Below, piece after piece: positions 18,124-27,072 of a stretch of DNA of 64,000 bases. Source of the DNA: Mycolicibacterium bacteremicum (GTDB lineage Bacteria > Actinomycetota > Actinomycetes > Mycobacteriales > Mycobacteriaceae); contig NZ_MVHJ01000003.1 in assembly GCF_002086115.1 (NCBI RefSeq), forward strand, positions 124,001-188,000, in the 5' to 3' direction. Within the stretch, counting starts at the first letter, position 1, and every line of letters begins with the position of its first letter. Below the pieces are notes generated by a model. That model saw only the letters and a program-made list of their open reading frames with translations, made no database searches and was not told the origin of the DNA. Both the position numbers and the translations under genes were made by a program.

Positions 18124-18157
18124 GGCGAATGGGGAACCCGGGTATTAGGTTATAGGC

Positions 18158-19243
18158 ATGAGTCAGACAGTGCGCGGCGTCATCTCCCGGTCCAAAGGTC
18201 AGCCCGTCGAGTTGGTCGACATCGTCATCCCCGATCCCGGCCCCGGTGAGGTGGTGGTCGCGATTCAGGCCTGCGGTGTCTGCCACACCGACCTGACCTA
18301 CCGCGAGGGCGGCATCAACGACGAATACCCGTTCCTGCTCGGCCATGAGGCCGCCGGCATCGTCGAGACCATCGGCGCCGGCGTCACCCACGTCGAGGTC
18401 GGCGACTTCGTCATCCTCAACTGGCGCGCCGTGTGCGGCGAGTGCCGCGCCTGCAAACGCGGCCGCCAGCACCTGTGCTTCGACACCTTCAACGCCGCCC
18501 AGAAGATGACCCTGACCGACGGCACCGAGCTGTCCCCGGCCCTGGGCATCGGCGCCTTCGCCGACAAGACCCTGGTGCACGAGGGCCAGTGCACCAAGGT
18601 CGACTCGGCCGCCGATCCCGCGGTGGCCGGCCTGCTGGGCTGCGGCGTGATGGCCGGCATCGGCGCCGCCATCAACACCGGCGCGGTCAACCGCGACGAC
18701 ACCGTGGCCGTCATCGGCTGCGGCGGCGTCGGCGATGCCGCCATCGCCGGGGCCGCCCTCGTCGGCGCGCGCCGCATCATCGCCGTCGACGTCGACGACC
18801 GAAAACTGCACACCGCCCGGGAATTCGGGGCCACCCACACCATCAACGCCAAAGACCTGGATGCCACCGAAACCATCCAGGATCTCACCGACGGCTTCGG
18901 CGCCGATGTCGTCATCGACGCCGTCGGGCGCCCCGAGACCTGGAAGCAGGCGTTCTACGCCCGGGATCTGGCCGGCACCGTCGTCCTGGTCGGGGTGCCC
19001 ACCCCGGACATGAAGCTGGAGATGCCGCTGGTCGACTTCTTCTCCCGCGGCGGGGCATTGAAATCCTCCTGGTACGGCGACTGCCTGCCCGAGCGCGACT
19101 TCCCCACCCTGATCTCGCTGTATCTGCAGGGCCGGCTGCCGCTGGAGAAGTTCGTCAGCGAGCGCATCAGCCTGGACGCCGTCGAGGACGCCTTCCACAA
19201 GATGCACGCCGGCGAGGTGCTGCGCTCGGTGGTCGTGCTGTGA
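18158..19243 (+). CDS. mscR: S-nitrosomycothiol reductase / mycothiol-dependent formaldehyde dehydrogenase
   Basis: MscR is a zinc medium-chain dehydrogenase that reduces S-nitrosomycothiol and oxidises the formaldehyde-mycothiol adduct, protecting against nitrosative and aldehyde stress. It has 361 residues, as Rv2259. Catalytic-zinc ligands are in [11 protein letters not shown] and GHEAAGIVE, structural-zinc cysteines in [15 protein letters not shown], and the NAD fold in [14 protein letters not shown]. Its stop overlaps the metallo-hydrolase start by four bases (GTGA), so the two are translated together. The downstream partner probably handles the thioester or hemithioacetal product. Confidence 0.95.
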   Translation: MSQTVRGVISRSKGQPVELVDIVIPDPGPGEVVVAIQACGVCHTDLTYREGGINDEYPFLLGHEAAGIVETIGAGVTHVEVGDFVILNWRAVCGECRACKRGRQHLCFDTFNAAQKMTLTDGTELSPALGIGAFADKTLVHEGQCTKVDSAADPAVAGLLGCGVMAGIGAAINTGAVNRDDTVAVIGCGGVGDAAIAGAALVGARRIIAVDVDDRKLHTAREFGATHTINAKDLDATETIQDLTDGFGADVVIDAVGRPETWKQAFYARDLAGTVVLVGVPTPDMKLEMPLVDFFSRGGALKSSWYGDCLPERDFPTLISLYLQGRLPLEKFVSERISLDAVEDAFHKMHAGEVLRSVVVL

Positions 19244-19872
19244 GCGGGTCCGCCAACATTCAGCGCGTGGTCACCAGCGGCACCTTCGAACTCGACGGTG
19301 GCAGCTGGGATGTGAACAACAACATCTGGCTGATCGGTGATGAGAACGACGTGATCGTCTTCGACGCCGCGCACACCGCCGACCCGATCATCGAGGCCGT
19401 CGGCGGTCGCAACGTCGTCGCGGTCATCTGCACCCACGGGCACAACGACCACATCACGGTGGCCCCCGAGCTCGCCAAAACCCTCGACGCCCCGGTGTTC
19501 CTGCACCCGGCCGACGAGATGCTCTGGCGTGCGGTGCATCCCGAAGCCGAGTTCCGCACCGTCGACGACGGCCAGGTGCTGTCCGCCGGGGGCATCGAAC
19601 TACACGCCCTGCACACCCCCGGGCACTCGCCGGGCTCGGTGTGCTGGTCGGCACCGGCACTGAACGCCGTCGTCTCCGGCGACACCCTGTTCCAGGGTGG
19701 ACCGGGTGCCACCGGACGGTCCTACTCGGACTTCCCGACCATCCTGGAATCCATCGCCAAACGCCTGGGCACCCTGGCCGACGAGACCGTCGTCTACACC
19801 GGACACGGTGACACCACCACCATCGGTGGCGAACTGGTCAACTACGACGAATGGGTCCGACGCGGGCACTGA
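19240..19872 (+). CDS. Metallo-beta-lactamase-fold hydrolase (Rv2260-like)
   Basis: A 210-residue glyoxalase II-type hydrolase with the zinc motif CTHGHNDH (HxHxDH) near residue 65, a further His in HTPGHSPGS, and Asp in VSGDTLF. It is translationally coupled to MscR, so a reasonable role is hydrolysis of S-acyl- or S-formyl-mycothiol. Start GTG 19240 is fixed by the GTGA overlap; upstream in-frame sequence is the mscR shadow frame. Confidence 0.88.
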   Translation: MSGSANIQRVVTSGTFELDGGSWDVNNNIWLIGDENDVIVFDAAHTADPIIEAVGGRNVVAVICTHGHNDHITVAPELAKTLDAPVFLHPADEMLWRAVHPEAEFRTVDDGQVLSAGGIELHALHTPGHSPGSVCWSAPALNAVVSGDTLFQGGPGATGRSYSDFPTILESIAKRLGTLADETVVYTGHGDTTTIGGELVNYDEWVRRGH

Positions 19873-19965
19873 TCCTGATCGAGGATATGGTTGCTGGCAT
19901 GCCAGGCGTCGGACGCATTCAGCCGGTACACGGCGCGATTCTTCGGATATGACGTTGCTGTAAAA

Positions 19966-19992
19966 CCGTTTGCTGACGCAAGGTGCAAACGG
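19966..19992. promoter_or_regulatory. 8-bp inverted repeat upstream of the GH5-like lipoprotein gene
   Basis: CCGTTTGC-N11-GCAAACGG has perfect 8-bp arms and ends 26 nt before ATG 20019. A perfect 12-bp palindrome, CTGGCATGCCAG, lies further up at 19894-19905. The pair could be the mscR-operon terminator and an operator for the lipoprotein gene; no cognate regulator lies next to it. Confidence 0.4.
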
Positions 19993-20018
19993 GCCCGCGC
20001 GGCGGTTACAGTCGGCTC

Positions 20019-21149
20019 ATGACACGGCGATGGCTACGCGTTCTCACGCTGTGTCTGATCATGGTCGTGGCCGTCGCGTGTGCCCCTGTACCGGCGCCCG
20101 AGCGGGTCTTCGTCCGCGACTCCCCGGCCGACCCGGCGCCGCCGCACGCGCCGGTGTTCGGGGTCGACGGCACGCGGCTGACCCTCGACGGCCGGCCGTG
20201 GTGGCCGATCGGTATCAACGCCTACCAGCTGGGCACCGACTGGACCATCAACGCCGGGTGCGGGGCGCAGGTCGACCTCGACGCGTTCTTCGGCCGGCTG
20301 CAACCCCATTCGCTGACCCGGTTCAACGCGTTCTCCAGCCTCGCGGTGAACAAGGACACCGGACTGCTTGACTTCACCGCCCTCGACGCGGTGGTGCGGG
20401 CGGCCGAGCGGCACGGCCAGCTGCTCATCGCGGTGCTCTCCAGCAATGAGGGCAGCTGCGAGGGCGACACCTTCAAGGACCATCGCTGGTATGCCGACGG
20501 GTGGCGCACCGACCGCATGCCCGGCATGCCGATGTCGTTCGCGGCGTGGCTGGACGCCGCCGTGCAGCGGTGGGGCGACTCGCCGGCACTGGCCGGCTGG
20601 ACGGCGGTCGGGGAACCCGAACCCTCGGATTGCACCGACAGCCGCTGTTCCTGGCAGACCCGGTTCTGCCATCCGGACTCGGCGCGGGTGCTGCGTGCAT
20701 TTTACGACGCAACAGGCGCCCGGATTCACGAACTCGACCCGGGGACAACGGTCTTCAGCGGACATGCCGGCGGCGGCCAGTGCGGTTCGGCGGGCGAGGA
20801 GTTCGAATACGTCAGCTCGTCGGAGGGCGTCGATGTCCTGGAGTACCACTTCTACGAGTCCACGGATGCACTGCCGGGCAACGTGTTCGACGGACTGGCC
20901 CGGCGTACCGAGCAGGCCCGCGCCCTGAACAAGCCGCTGCTGATCACCGAGATCGGCATGGAGGCCGGGTCCTGCGGCTCGCTCGACGACCGCAAACGGG
21001 TGCTGCACCGCGCCTTCACCGATATGCGCGCCCACGGCGCGGCCGGGGCGATGTTCTGGTCCTATGTGCCCGACCCGCGGTACTCCGAATGCACCCTGGA
21101 CATCGGGCCGGCCGACCCGCTGATGCGCCTGGTCGGCACCCAGCCCTAG
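20019..21149 (+). CDS. Lipoprotein with GH5-like (cellulase-type) glycosidase domain
   Basis: The 376-residue product starts with a signal peptide (TRRWLRVLTLCLIMVVAVAC) whose lipobox-like end VAC suggests lipid attachment at about Cys21. The rest resembles family 5 glycoside hydrolases: WWPIGINAYQL near the start, acid/base Glu199 in VGEPEP, and the nucleophile Glu311 in LLITEIGME. It is rich in paired cysteines (for example SCEGD, DCTDSRC), fitting an exported disulfide-bonded enzyme. The polysaccharide substrate is unknown. ATG 20019 gives a normal signal peptide; a frame-open upstream segment is less likely. Confidence 0.75.
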   Translation: MTRRWLRVLTLCLIMVVAVACAPVPAPERVFVRDSPADPAPPHAPVFGVDGTRLTLDGRPWWPIGINAYQLGTDWTINAGCGAQVDLDAFFGRLQPHSLTRFNAFSSLAVNKDTGLLDFTALDAVVRAAERHGQLLIAVLSSNEGSCEGDTFKDHRWYADGWRTDRMPGMPMSFAAWLDAAVQRWGDSPALAGWTAVGEPEPSDCTDSRCSWQTRFCHPDSARVLRAFYDATGARIHELDPGTTVFSGHAGGGQCGSAGEEFEYVSSSEGVDVLEYHFYESTDALPGNVFDGLARRTEQARALNKPLLITEIGMEAGSCGSLDDRKRVLHRAFTDMRAHGAAGAMFWSYVPDPRYSECTLDIGPADPLMRLVGTQP

Positions 21150-21221
21150 CCACGGCGGTCATTGCGATCAGCCTGAGCCTGGCCCTACCCGGCGCGCGGC
21201 GTGGCGTCGATAGTGGTGGCC

Positions 21222-22583
21222 ATGACGACTTCCAACGGACGATCCGTCGCGATCATCGGCGCGGGGCAGACCGGGGTGACGGCGGCGCTGGGCCTGCTGG
21301 ACAACGGGTTCGACGTCACCATCCACAGCGAGCGCGACCGGGACGCGCTGCGCAACGACGTGCCCGCCACCGGCACCGCGCTGATCTTCGGGCAGGCCCA
21401 GCGCGCCGAGGAGAGCCTGGGGCTGAACACCTACCTGGCCTCGGCTCCCACCTCGACCGGGCAGAGCGTGCGGGTCCGCGATGGTGACACCGAGGCGATC
21501 GCCTTCGACGGCTGGTTCGACGGCGCGCGCGGTGTCGCGGTGGACACCCGGCTCAAGGCCGATGACCGGCTGGCCCTCTTCGACCGGCGCGGTGGCCACT
21601 TCGAGGTCGGGTCGGTCGACCCGCAACGGCTCGACGCTATCGCCGCGAAGGCCGATCTGACGGTGGTCGCCACCGGCCGCGGCGGGCTGTCCACGCTGTT
21701 CCCCATCGACACCACCCGCACCGTGTACGACAGACCGCAGCGCACATTGCTGGCCTTCTCGGTCACCGGCCTCGGCCACGGACCGGACGTGTTCGCCCAT
21801 CGCGGATCGGGTGGCGGAACCCATCACGCCTTCACCGTGGTCGCTGGGCAGGGCGAGTCGTTCTGGGGCCCGTATCTGCACAAGGACGCCGGTCCGAGTT
21901 GGGCGTTCCTGGGCTGGGCGCACCCGGGTAGCGACTGGGCCGCCCGCTTCGGCACCGTCACCGATGCCGCATCCGCACTGGAGGTCGCCACCGGGCTGCA
22001 CCGCGACTACATCGACTGGGATCTGCCGGAGGTCAGCCGGTTCCGGGTCATCGCGGAGGACCCGCACTCGTGGCTGACCGGCGCCGTGACCCAGGTCGTC
22101 CGCCGGGGCGTCGGGCATACCGCCGGTGGGCATCCGGTCCTCGCGCTGGGTGACACCGCCATCTCCTATGACCCGATCGGCGGGCAGGGCGCCCAGGGCG
22201 GCCTGATCCACGCCGCCGCACTGGTGCACAAGGCCGCCGCCCACGAGGGGCCGTTCGACACCGCCTGGCTGACCGAATCCTTCGAGGAGTTCTACGACAC
22301 CCGGGGCCGGGCCGCGCAGCGCGTCACCCAGCTGTTCCTCGCCGACCCGGATTTCGCCGACTACGGCAACCTGTTCTTCGCCGCCGCCAGTGCCAGTCCC
22401 CGGTTTGCCGGCAGGCTGTTCGGACTGCTCGACGATCCACGCCGGTTCGAGTCGGTGACCTCCGAGGCCGCCGCCAAGGCGCTGATCACCGAGTTCGCCG
22501 AGGAGCCCGCCGCCGACGTGCTGGCCCGGTTCGAGCCGGCGGGCACCTTCGAACGCTCGGGCCTGCTCTCACCCGCCGCCTAA
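21222..22583 (+). CDS. FAD-dependent styrene-monooxygenase (StyA)-type oxygenase
   Basis: The 453-residue flavoprotein has the GR2-type Rossmann loop IIGAGQTGVTAALG at the N-terminus, the second FAD motif in VLALGDTAISYDPIGGQGAQGG (read as two segments), and a middle substrate-binding region resembling StyA. StyA enzymes epoxidise alkenes using FADH2 supplied by a separate reductase (StyB). No flavin reductase is adjacent, so it must borrow one. ATG 21222 is chosen; GTG 21201 in frame would add seven residues. It overlaps the next gene (opposite strand) by 15 bp at the 3' ends. Confidence 0.75.
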   Translation: MTTSNGRSVAIIGAGQTGVTAALGLLDNGFDVTIHSERDRDALRNDVPATGTALIFGQAQRAEESLGLNTYLASAPTSTGQSVRVRDGDTEAIAFDGWFDGARGVAVDTRLKADDRLALFDRRGGHFEVGSVDPQRLDAIAAKADLTVVATGRGGLSTLFPIDTTRTVYDRPQRTLLAFSVTGLGHGPDVFAHRGSGGGTHHAFTVVAGQGESFWGPYLHKDAGPSWAFLGWAHPGSDWAARFGTVTDAASALEVATGLHRDYIDWDLPEVSRFRVIAEDPHSWLTGAVTQVVRRGVGHTAGGHPVLALGDTAISYDPIGGQGAQGGLIHAAALVHKAAAHEGPFDTAWLTESFEEFYDTRGRAAQRVTQLFLADPDFADYGNLFFAAASASPRFAGRLFGLLDDPRRFESVTSEAAAKALITEFAEEPAADVLARFEPAGTFERSGLLSPAA

Positions 22584-23273
22584 CAACCGGCGCTTCTCGG
22601 CCTCGGTGAGGGCGCCCGAATCCCGCAGTGCCGCCAGCGTCTTGAGTTGTTCGAGGCGGATGCCGTCCTCGGTGGGGATGTAGGAGGTGGGCCCACCGGT
22701 GACGGTGAACGTCGGCGAGACCGGCCGCGGCGCCCGGCGGACCCGGGCGGCCCACACCCGCGCGATGATCAGGTCCACCAGCCCCAGACCGAACACCGCC
22801 GCACACCACCACGGCGCCTGACCCAGCGGACTCGCGTGCCCGAAGGCCAGCCGCGGACTGATGAAGGCGGTGACATTGCCGTCGGTGCGCACCGTGTAGA
22901 CGCCTGACTCGGCAACCTGGGCCACCCACACCCGGACCCGGGCGTCGTTGTTGACCGTCGTTGTCCCGCCGATGCTCTCGACCACCTCGGGCTCGGCCAC
23001 CCCGGCCGGCGGGTCGATGGCCATCCGCAGATCCGGGATCGGCAGCCCGGTGCCACCGGTGCTGCCGATGATCTGGGTGTGGAAGCTGATGGTCACCTCA
23101 CCGGCGGGCAACTGCAGTTCGGCGCGACCGGGGATTGTCACCTCGCCGTAGGCGTTGTACCGATCCAAGACGAACGCGTTCAGCACCAGGACGACGACGA
23201 ACCCGATCCCGGCGACCACCATGATCAGCACGGCCACGATGGTGAGCAGCCGCGGGACGGGGGCGGTTCGCAT
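22569..23273 (-). CDS. Membrane protein with C-terminal SHOCT-like motif
   Basis: The 234-residue protein has a membrane segment at about residues 8-33 (LLTIVAVLIMVVAGIGFVVV), a beta-rich extracytoplasmic domain, a second membrane segment near 145-165 (WWCAAVFGLGLVDLIIA), and a cytoplasmic tail ending in LRDSGALTEAEKRRLLG. The tail matches the short SHOCT pattern, often seen at the end of membrane and secreted proteins. No enzymatic motif is visible. ATG 23273 gives the natural membrane start; the frame is open to 23348. Confidence 0.7.
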   Translation of the reverse strand: MRTAPVPRLLTIVAVLIMVVAGIGFVVVLVLNAFVLDRYNAYGEVTIPGRAELQLPAGEVTISFHTQIIGSTGGTGLPIPDLRMAIDPPAGVAEPEVVESIGGTTTVNNDARVRVWVAQVAESGVYTVRTDGNVTAFISPRLAFGHASPLGQAPWWCAAVFGLGLVDLIIARVWAARVRRAPRPVSPTFTVTGGPTSYIPTEDGIRLEQLKTLAALRDSGALTEAEKRRLLGGG

Positions 23274-23352
23274 GGCAGGAAGTCTGGCACGGGTGAGCCG
23301 CACCTGACGTCTTCGGGGGCGCGCGCCGCCGGAGCGGACTAATCTCACCAGA

Positions 23353-24426
23353 ATGCCCGAGTCCAGCGTGGTGGTACGCCCGGTTCCGGTGGGCAGCGGC
23401 GACTACAGCGCGGCCTCCCGATTGCAGGCTGCCGGACTCGCCCGCGCGATCCGGTTGTTCGAGGACGCCGCGGCGGCCATCCCGATCCCGCGGGCGCCGC
23501 TGCCGATCGTGATCGCCGACTACGGCGCGGCCAACGGGCACAATTCGCTGCTACCGCTCAACGCGGCGATCACGGTGTTGCGCAAGCGCACCCGCCCCGA
23601 GCACTCGGTGCTGGTGACGCACACCGATGTCCCGGAGAACGATTTCAGCGCCCTGTTCCGGGTGCTGCGCGAGGACCCGGACAGCTATCTGCGCCACGAC
23701 ACGGCGACCTTCTCGTCGGCCGTCGGTCGGTCCTACTATCAGCAGATACTGCCCGCCAACACCGTCAGCCTGGGCTGGTCGTCATGGTCGATCCTGTGGC
23801 TCAGCAGTGCGCCGGCGGCCGTCCCCGACCACGTGCACGCGTGGTTCAGTTCCGACGACGCGATCCGCTCCGCCCATGCCAGGCTGGCGGCGCGCGACTG
23901 GCACGAGTTCGTCGCCTACCGCGGTCGCGAACTGTGCCCGGGCGGCCGGGCCGTGGTGATGACGATGGCCGTCGCCGAGGACGGCGAGTTCGGGTACCGG
24001 CCACTGTTTGCGGCGCTGATGGCCGAACTGGCCGAACAGGTGGCACGCGGCGTGCTGACCGACGAGGAGCTGGGTGCGATGTCGATCCCGATCGCCGGGC
24101 GGCGGGCCGTCGATTTCACCACCCCGTTCGCACCGTCGGGCCGGCTGGAACAACTGACGATCGAGCATCTGGACGTGTTCGATGCCGAGGACCGGTTCTG
24201 GCGGCAGCACCAGAAGGACGGGGATGCACGGGCTTTCGGGGCGCAATGGGGAGCGTTCCTGCAGGCGACGTTGATCCCGGTGTTGGCCGGCTTCGTCGCG
24301 CCGGAGCGCCGGGCGTCCTTCGGCGCCGCGCTGGAGGCCGGGGTCGCCGCCCGGCTGGCGGCCGACCCGCAGGAGATGCAGATCCCGATGGCCCAGGTGG
24401 TGCTGCACAAGAAGCCGCGCAGCTGA
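23353..24426 (+). CDS. SABATH-type SAM-dependent carboxyl methyltransferase
   Basis: This 357-residue enzyme resembles the plant salicylate/jasmonate carboxyl methyltransferase family (PF03492). The SAM loop ADYGAANGHNS is at residues 55-65, YYQQILPANTVSLGWSS matches the family's substrate region (in plants often LPxxSLH), and an aromatic WSILWLS follows. Mycobacterial relatives have been described as fatty-acid O-methyltransferases, from memory, so methylation of a free fatty acid or other carboxylate is the best guess. It stands alone and faces ilvX, 12 nt away. Confidence 0.78.
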   Translation: MPESSVVVRPVPVGSGDYSAASRLQAAGLARAIRLFEDAAAAIPIPRAPLPIVIADYGAANGHNSLLPLNAAITVLRKRTRPEHSVLVTHTDVPENDFSALFRVLREDPDSYLRHDTATFSSAVGRSYYQQILPANTVSLGWSSWSILWLSSAPAAVPDHVHAWFSSDDAIRSAHARLAARDWHEFVAYRGRELCPGGRAVVMTMAVAEDGEFGYRPLFAALMAELAEQVARGVLTDEELGAMSIPIAGRRAVDFTTPFAPSGRLEQLTIEHLDVFDAEDRFWRQHQKDGDARAFGAQWGAFLQATLIPVLAGFVAPERRASFGAALEAGVAARLAADPQEMQIPMAQVVLHKKPRS

Positions 24427-24438
24427 CCCGCTGTCGTT

Positions 24439-25989
24439 TCAGAAGAAGGTGGGTACCGCCGCGTCGATGAGATGCGGGCCGGGTTCGGCCAGCGCGGCGG
24501 CGAACTGCTCGGCCAATTCCTCGGCGGTGCCGGCCCGGGTCGCCGGAACTCCGAAACCCTCGGCGATGGAGACGAAGTCGATATCGGGGCGGCCGATGTC
24601 CAGCAGTGACCGGGCCTTCTCACCGATCGTGTTGCCGTCGGCCGCCCCCACCCGTGCCAATTCCAGCTGCAGGATCGCGTAGGCATTGTTGTTCAGGATG
24701 ACGACGGTGATGTCGAGTTGCTCGCGGGCCATCGTCCACAGCGCCGAGATGGTGTACAGCGCACTGCCATCGGCCTGCAGAGCGATCACCGGCCGGTCCG
24801 GTGCGGCCACCGCGGCGCCGACGGCCACCGGCAGCCCCTGCCCGATCGCGCCGCCGGTCAAGGTCAGCACATCGTGTGCCGGGGCGCCTGCGGTGGCGGC
24901 GGGCAGCAGCATGCCGCTGGTGTTCGCCTCGTCGGAGATGATCGCATCATCCGGGAGCAGTGCACCGATGACGTCGGCCCAGTTTGCCGCCGTCAGTGGA
25001 CCTTTCGGCAATGCGGGCGGCCCGGCGGGCGAAATCTGCACCGGCGCGGCGCCCAGCTGATCGGCCAGCGCGTCGAGCTCGGCGGGGTCCAGGACGTGCA
25101 CCTGCGCGCCGCTGGGCACCAGACCGCTCGCCCGGCCCGGGTAGGCGAAGAACGCCACCGGGGCCCGGGTGCCGACCAGCAGCAGCCGGGTGGCACCGGC
25201 GAGCTGCTGCTCGGCCTGTTCGCCCAGGTAGGCCAACCGCTCGATGGCCGGGATGCCACGGCCGCGGGCCAGGCGGGCCGGGAAGGTCTCCACCAGCGGC
25301 CGCGCCCCGGTCGCCTCGGCGATCCGGGCGGCGGCGCTCAGTCCTGCCGGCCCGGTCGCCGAACCACCCAGCAGCACAACGGTATCGGAGCCGTACTCGC
25401 GGAGCAGTTCGGCCGCGGCCTGGACACCGATGCCACCCGGACCCGGGTCGGCGCCGACCGGCTCGGCCAGTGGCGCGCCCTGTTCGGCGGGGCCCCAGGA
25501 ATGGTCCGCCGGCAGGATCACCGTGGCAACCCGGCCGGGCGGTCCCACCGCGCCGGTGACGGCCGCATCGACCGCGGCGGTCAGCGCGTCGGCGGTCTGC
25601 GGCCGGAACACCAGCCCGTCGGGCCAGCCGGCCAGGGCTTCGATATCGGACTGCAGTGGGGCGTCGAACTCGACGTGGTGGGTGGCGTGGTCACCGACCA
25701 CATTGACCACCGGGGTGTGGGCACGGCGGGCGTTGTGCAGGTTGGCCAGGCCGTTGGCCAGTCCCGGACCCAGATGCAGCAGGGTTGCCGCGGGGGTGCC
25801 CGTGATGCGCGCATACCCGTCGGCGGCACCGGTGGCCACCCCCTCGAACAGGCACAGCACCGCCCGCATCCGCGGTGTGTTGTCCAGTGCGGCAACGAAA
25901 TGCATCTCGGAGGTGCCGGGGTTGGCGAAGCACACGTCCACCCCGCCGGCCAGCAGTCGTTGCAGGACGGTATCCGCGCCGGAAGCCAT
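24439..25989 (-). CDS. ilvX: ThDP-dependent acetolactate synthase-like enzyme IlvX
   Basis: The 516-residue protein has the three-domain layout of thiamine-diphosphate enzymes of the acetohydroxyacid synthase/benzoylformate decarboxylase type: pyrimidine domain with the essential Glu in LFEGVATGAADGYAR, central domain, and PP domain with the ThDP motif starting QADGSAL (about residue 403) and ending LNNNAY. The motif normally begins GDG; here ADG. It most resembles IlvX of M. tuberculosis, whose biosynthetic role is unsettled. It begins at the last base of the preceding dehydrogenase stop (TGATG), so the two are translated together. Confidence 0.82.
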   Translation of the reverse strand: MASGADTVLQRLLAGGVDVCFANPGTSEMHFVAALDNTPRMRAVLCLFEGVATGAADGYARITGTPAATLLHLGPGLANGLANLHNARRAHTPVVNVVGDHATHHVEFDAPLQSDIEALAGWPDGLVFRPQTADALTAAVDAAVTGAVGPPGRVATVILPADHSWGPAEQGAPLAEPVGADPGPGGIGVQAAAELLREYGSDTVVLLGGSATGPAGLSAAARIAEATGARPLVETFPARLARGRGIPAIERLAYLGEQAEQQLAGATRLLLVGTRAPVAFFAYPGRASGLVPSGAQVHVLDPAELDALADQLGAAPVQISPAGPPALPKGPLTAANWADVIGALLPDDAIISDEANTSGMLLPAATAGAPAHDVLTLTGGAIGQGLPVAVGAAVAAPDRPVIALQADGSALYTISALWTMAREQLDITVVILNNNAYAILQLELARVGAADGNTIGEKARSLLDIGRPDIDFVSIAEGFGVPATRAGTAEELAEQFAAALAEPGPHLIDAAVPTFF

Positions 25990-27062
25990 CAGCGAATGGT
26001 ACCGGCGCCCGGGATGAGGGGAAGATCCAGTGCGGTCACCCAGCCCGGCGGCAGATCGTTGACCGCCGGAACGGCGTTGAGTGCGCGCAGTCCGGTGGCC
26101 AGACAGCCCGCCGCGGCGGCATCCCGACCGGAGCCGTCGGTGAAGCGGAACGCCGTCTCCTGCGAGATGCTCGGTGTGCCTTCGATATCGACGCGGTAGA
26201 CGTCGTTGTCGTTACCGGTCGGCCAGCCCGGGGCGGCGTCCAGGCCGATCCGGTTGACGTGTTCGAGCTGGATGCGGGTGTCCCCGCGGTACCGGCCGTT
26301 GATGGTGAACCGGACGGCGGCGACCTTGCCCGCCTCGATGACACCCTTGGCCGAGGTCCGGTCGGTCGGGGTGACCCACTTGTCCCAGGTGGTGGTGATC
26401 TCGTCGAGGGTGATCCCCGCGGCATGCGCAATCATCGGAACCGTTGCGCCCCAAGCCATGATGAGGATCTCCGGGCTCTCCAGCAGCGGGCGGTACTCGG
26501 GCGGGCGGCCGATGCCCATCTCGAACTCGTAGTCACCGGTGTAGTTGGTGTAGTCCAGCAGCTCCGAGGCCCGCACCGTCCGGACCTGCGAGCACAGCCC
26601 CATCAGCGTCAGCGGGAACAGGTCGTTGGCGAAGCCGGGGTCGATGCCGGTGGTGAAGCAGGATGCTCCCCCGGCCTCGCAGGCCTGTGTGATCGGCTGG
26701 ATCCAGTTCGGCGGGTTCAGGTGCATTTTCGGCCACACCCATGGCGTCATCGCGGTGGAGGTGACGTCGATTCCCGCGCGTAGGAAGCGACTGATCAGGT
26801 CGATGTTGGCATCGGCCTGCGCGGCCGTCGGGCCGTAATGCACCAGCGCGTCCGGGCGCAGCGCGATGAGCGCGTCGACGTCGTCGGTGGCGGTGATGCC
26901 GAGCGGCGCCGCCAGCCCGCAGATGTCGCCGACATCGCGGCCCACCTTGGCGGGATTGCTGACCCCCACGCCCACGAGTTCGAAATTCGGGTGCTCGACG
27001 ATCTCGGCGATCACCATCGACCCGACGAAACCCGTGCCCCAGACCACCACCCGCTTGGTCAT
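25989..27062 (-). CDS. NAD(P)-binding dihydrodipicolinate reductase-like dehydrogenase
   Basis: A 357-residue protein with an N-terminal Rossmann fold (VVVWGTGFVGSMV at residues 5-17) and a C-terminal catalytic region like dihydrodipicolinate reductase/2,4-diaminopentanoate dehydrogenase. The combined motif FTTGIDPGFANDL is typical of the mycobacterial group. It is coupled to ilvX, suggesting a shared pathway with a keto-acid or amine intermediate; the actual substrate is unknown. ATG 27062 is chosen because it starts the Rossmann strand; the frame is open to 27095. Confidence 0.75.
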   Translation of the reverse strand: MTKRVVVWGTGFVGSMVIAEIVEHPNFELVGVGVSNPAKVGRDVGDICGLAAPLGITATDDVDALIALRPDALVHYGPTAAQADANIDLISRFLRAGIDVTSTAMTPWVWPKMHLNPPNWIQPITQACEAGGASCFTTGIDPGFANDLFPLTLMGLCSQVRTVRASELLDYTNYTGDYEFEMGIGRPPEYRPLLESPEILIMAWGATVPMIAHAAGITLDEITTTWDKWVTPTDRTSAKGVIEAGKVAAVRFTINGRYRGDTRIQLEHVNRIGLDAAPGWPTGNDNDVYRVDIEGTPSISQETAFRFTDGSGRDAAAAGCLATGLRALNAVPAVNDLPPGWVTALDLPLIPGAGTIR

Positions 27063-27072
27063 CGCGACCCCG

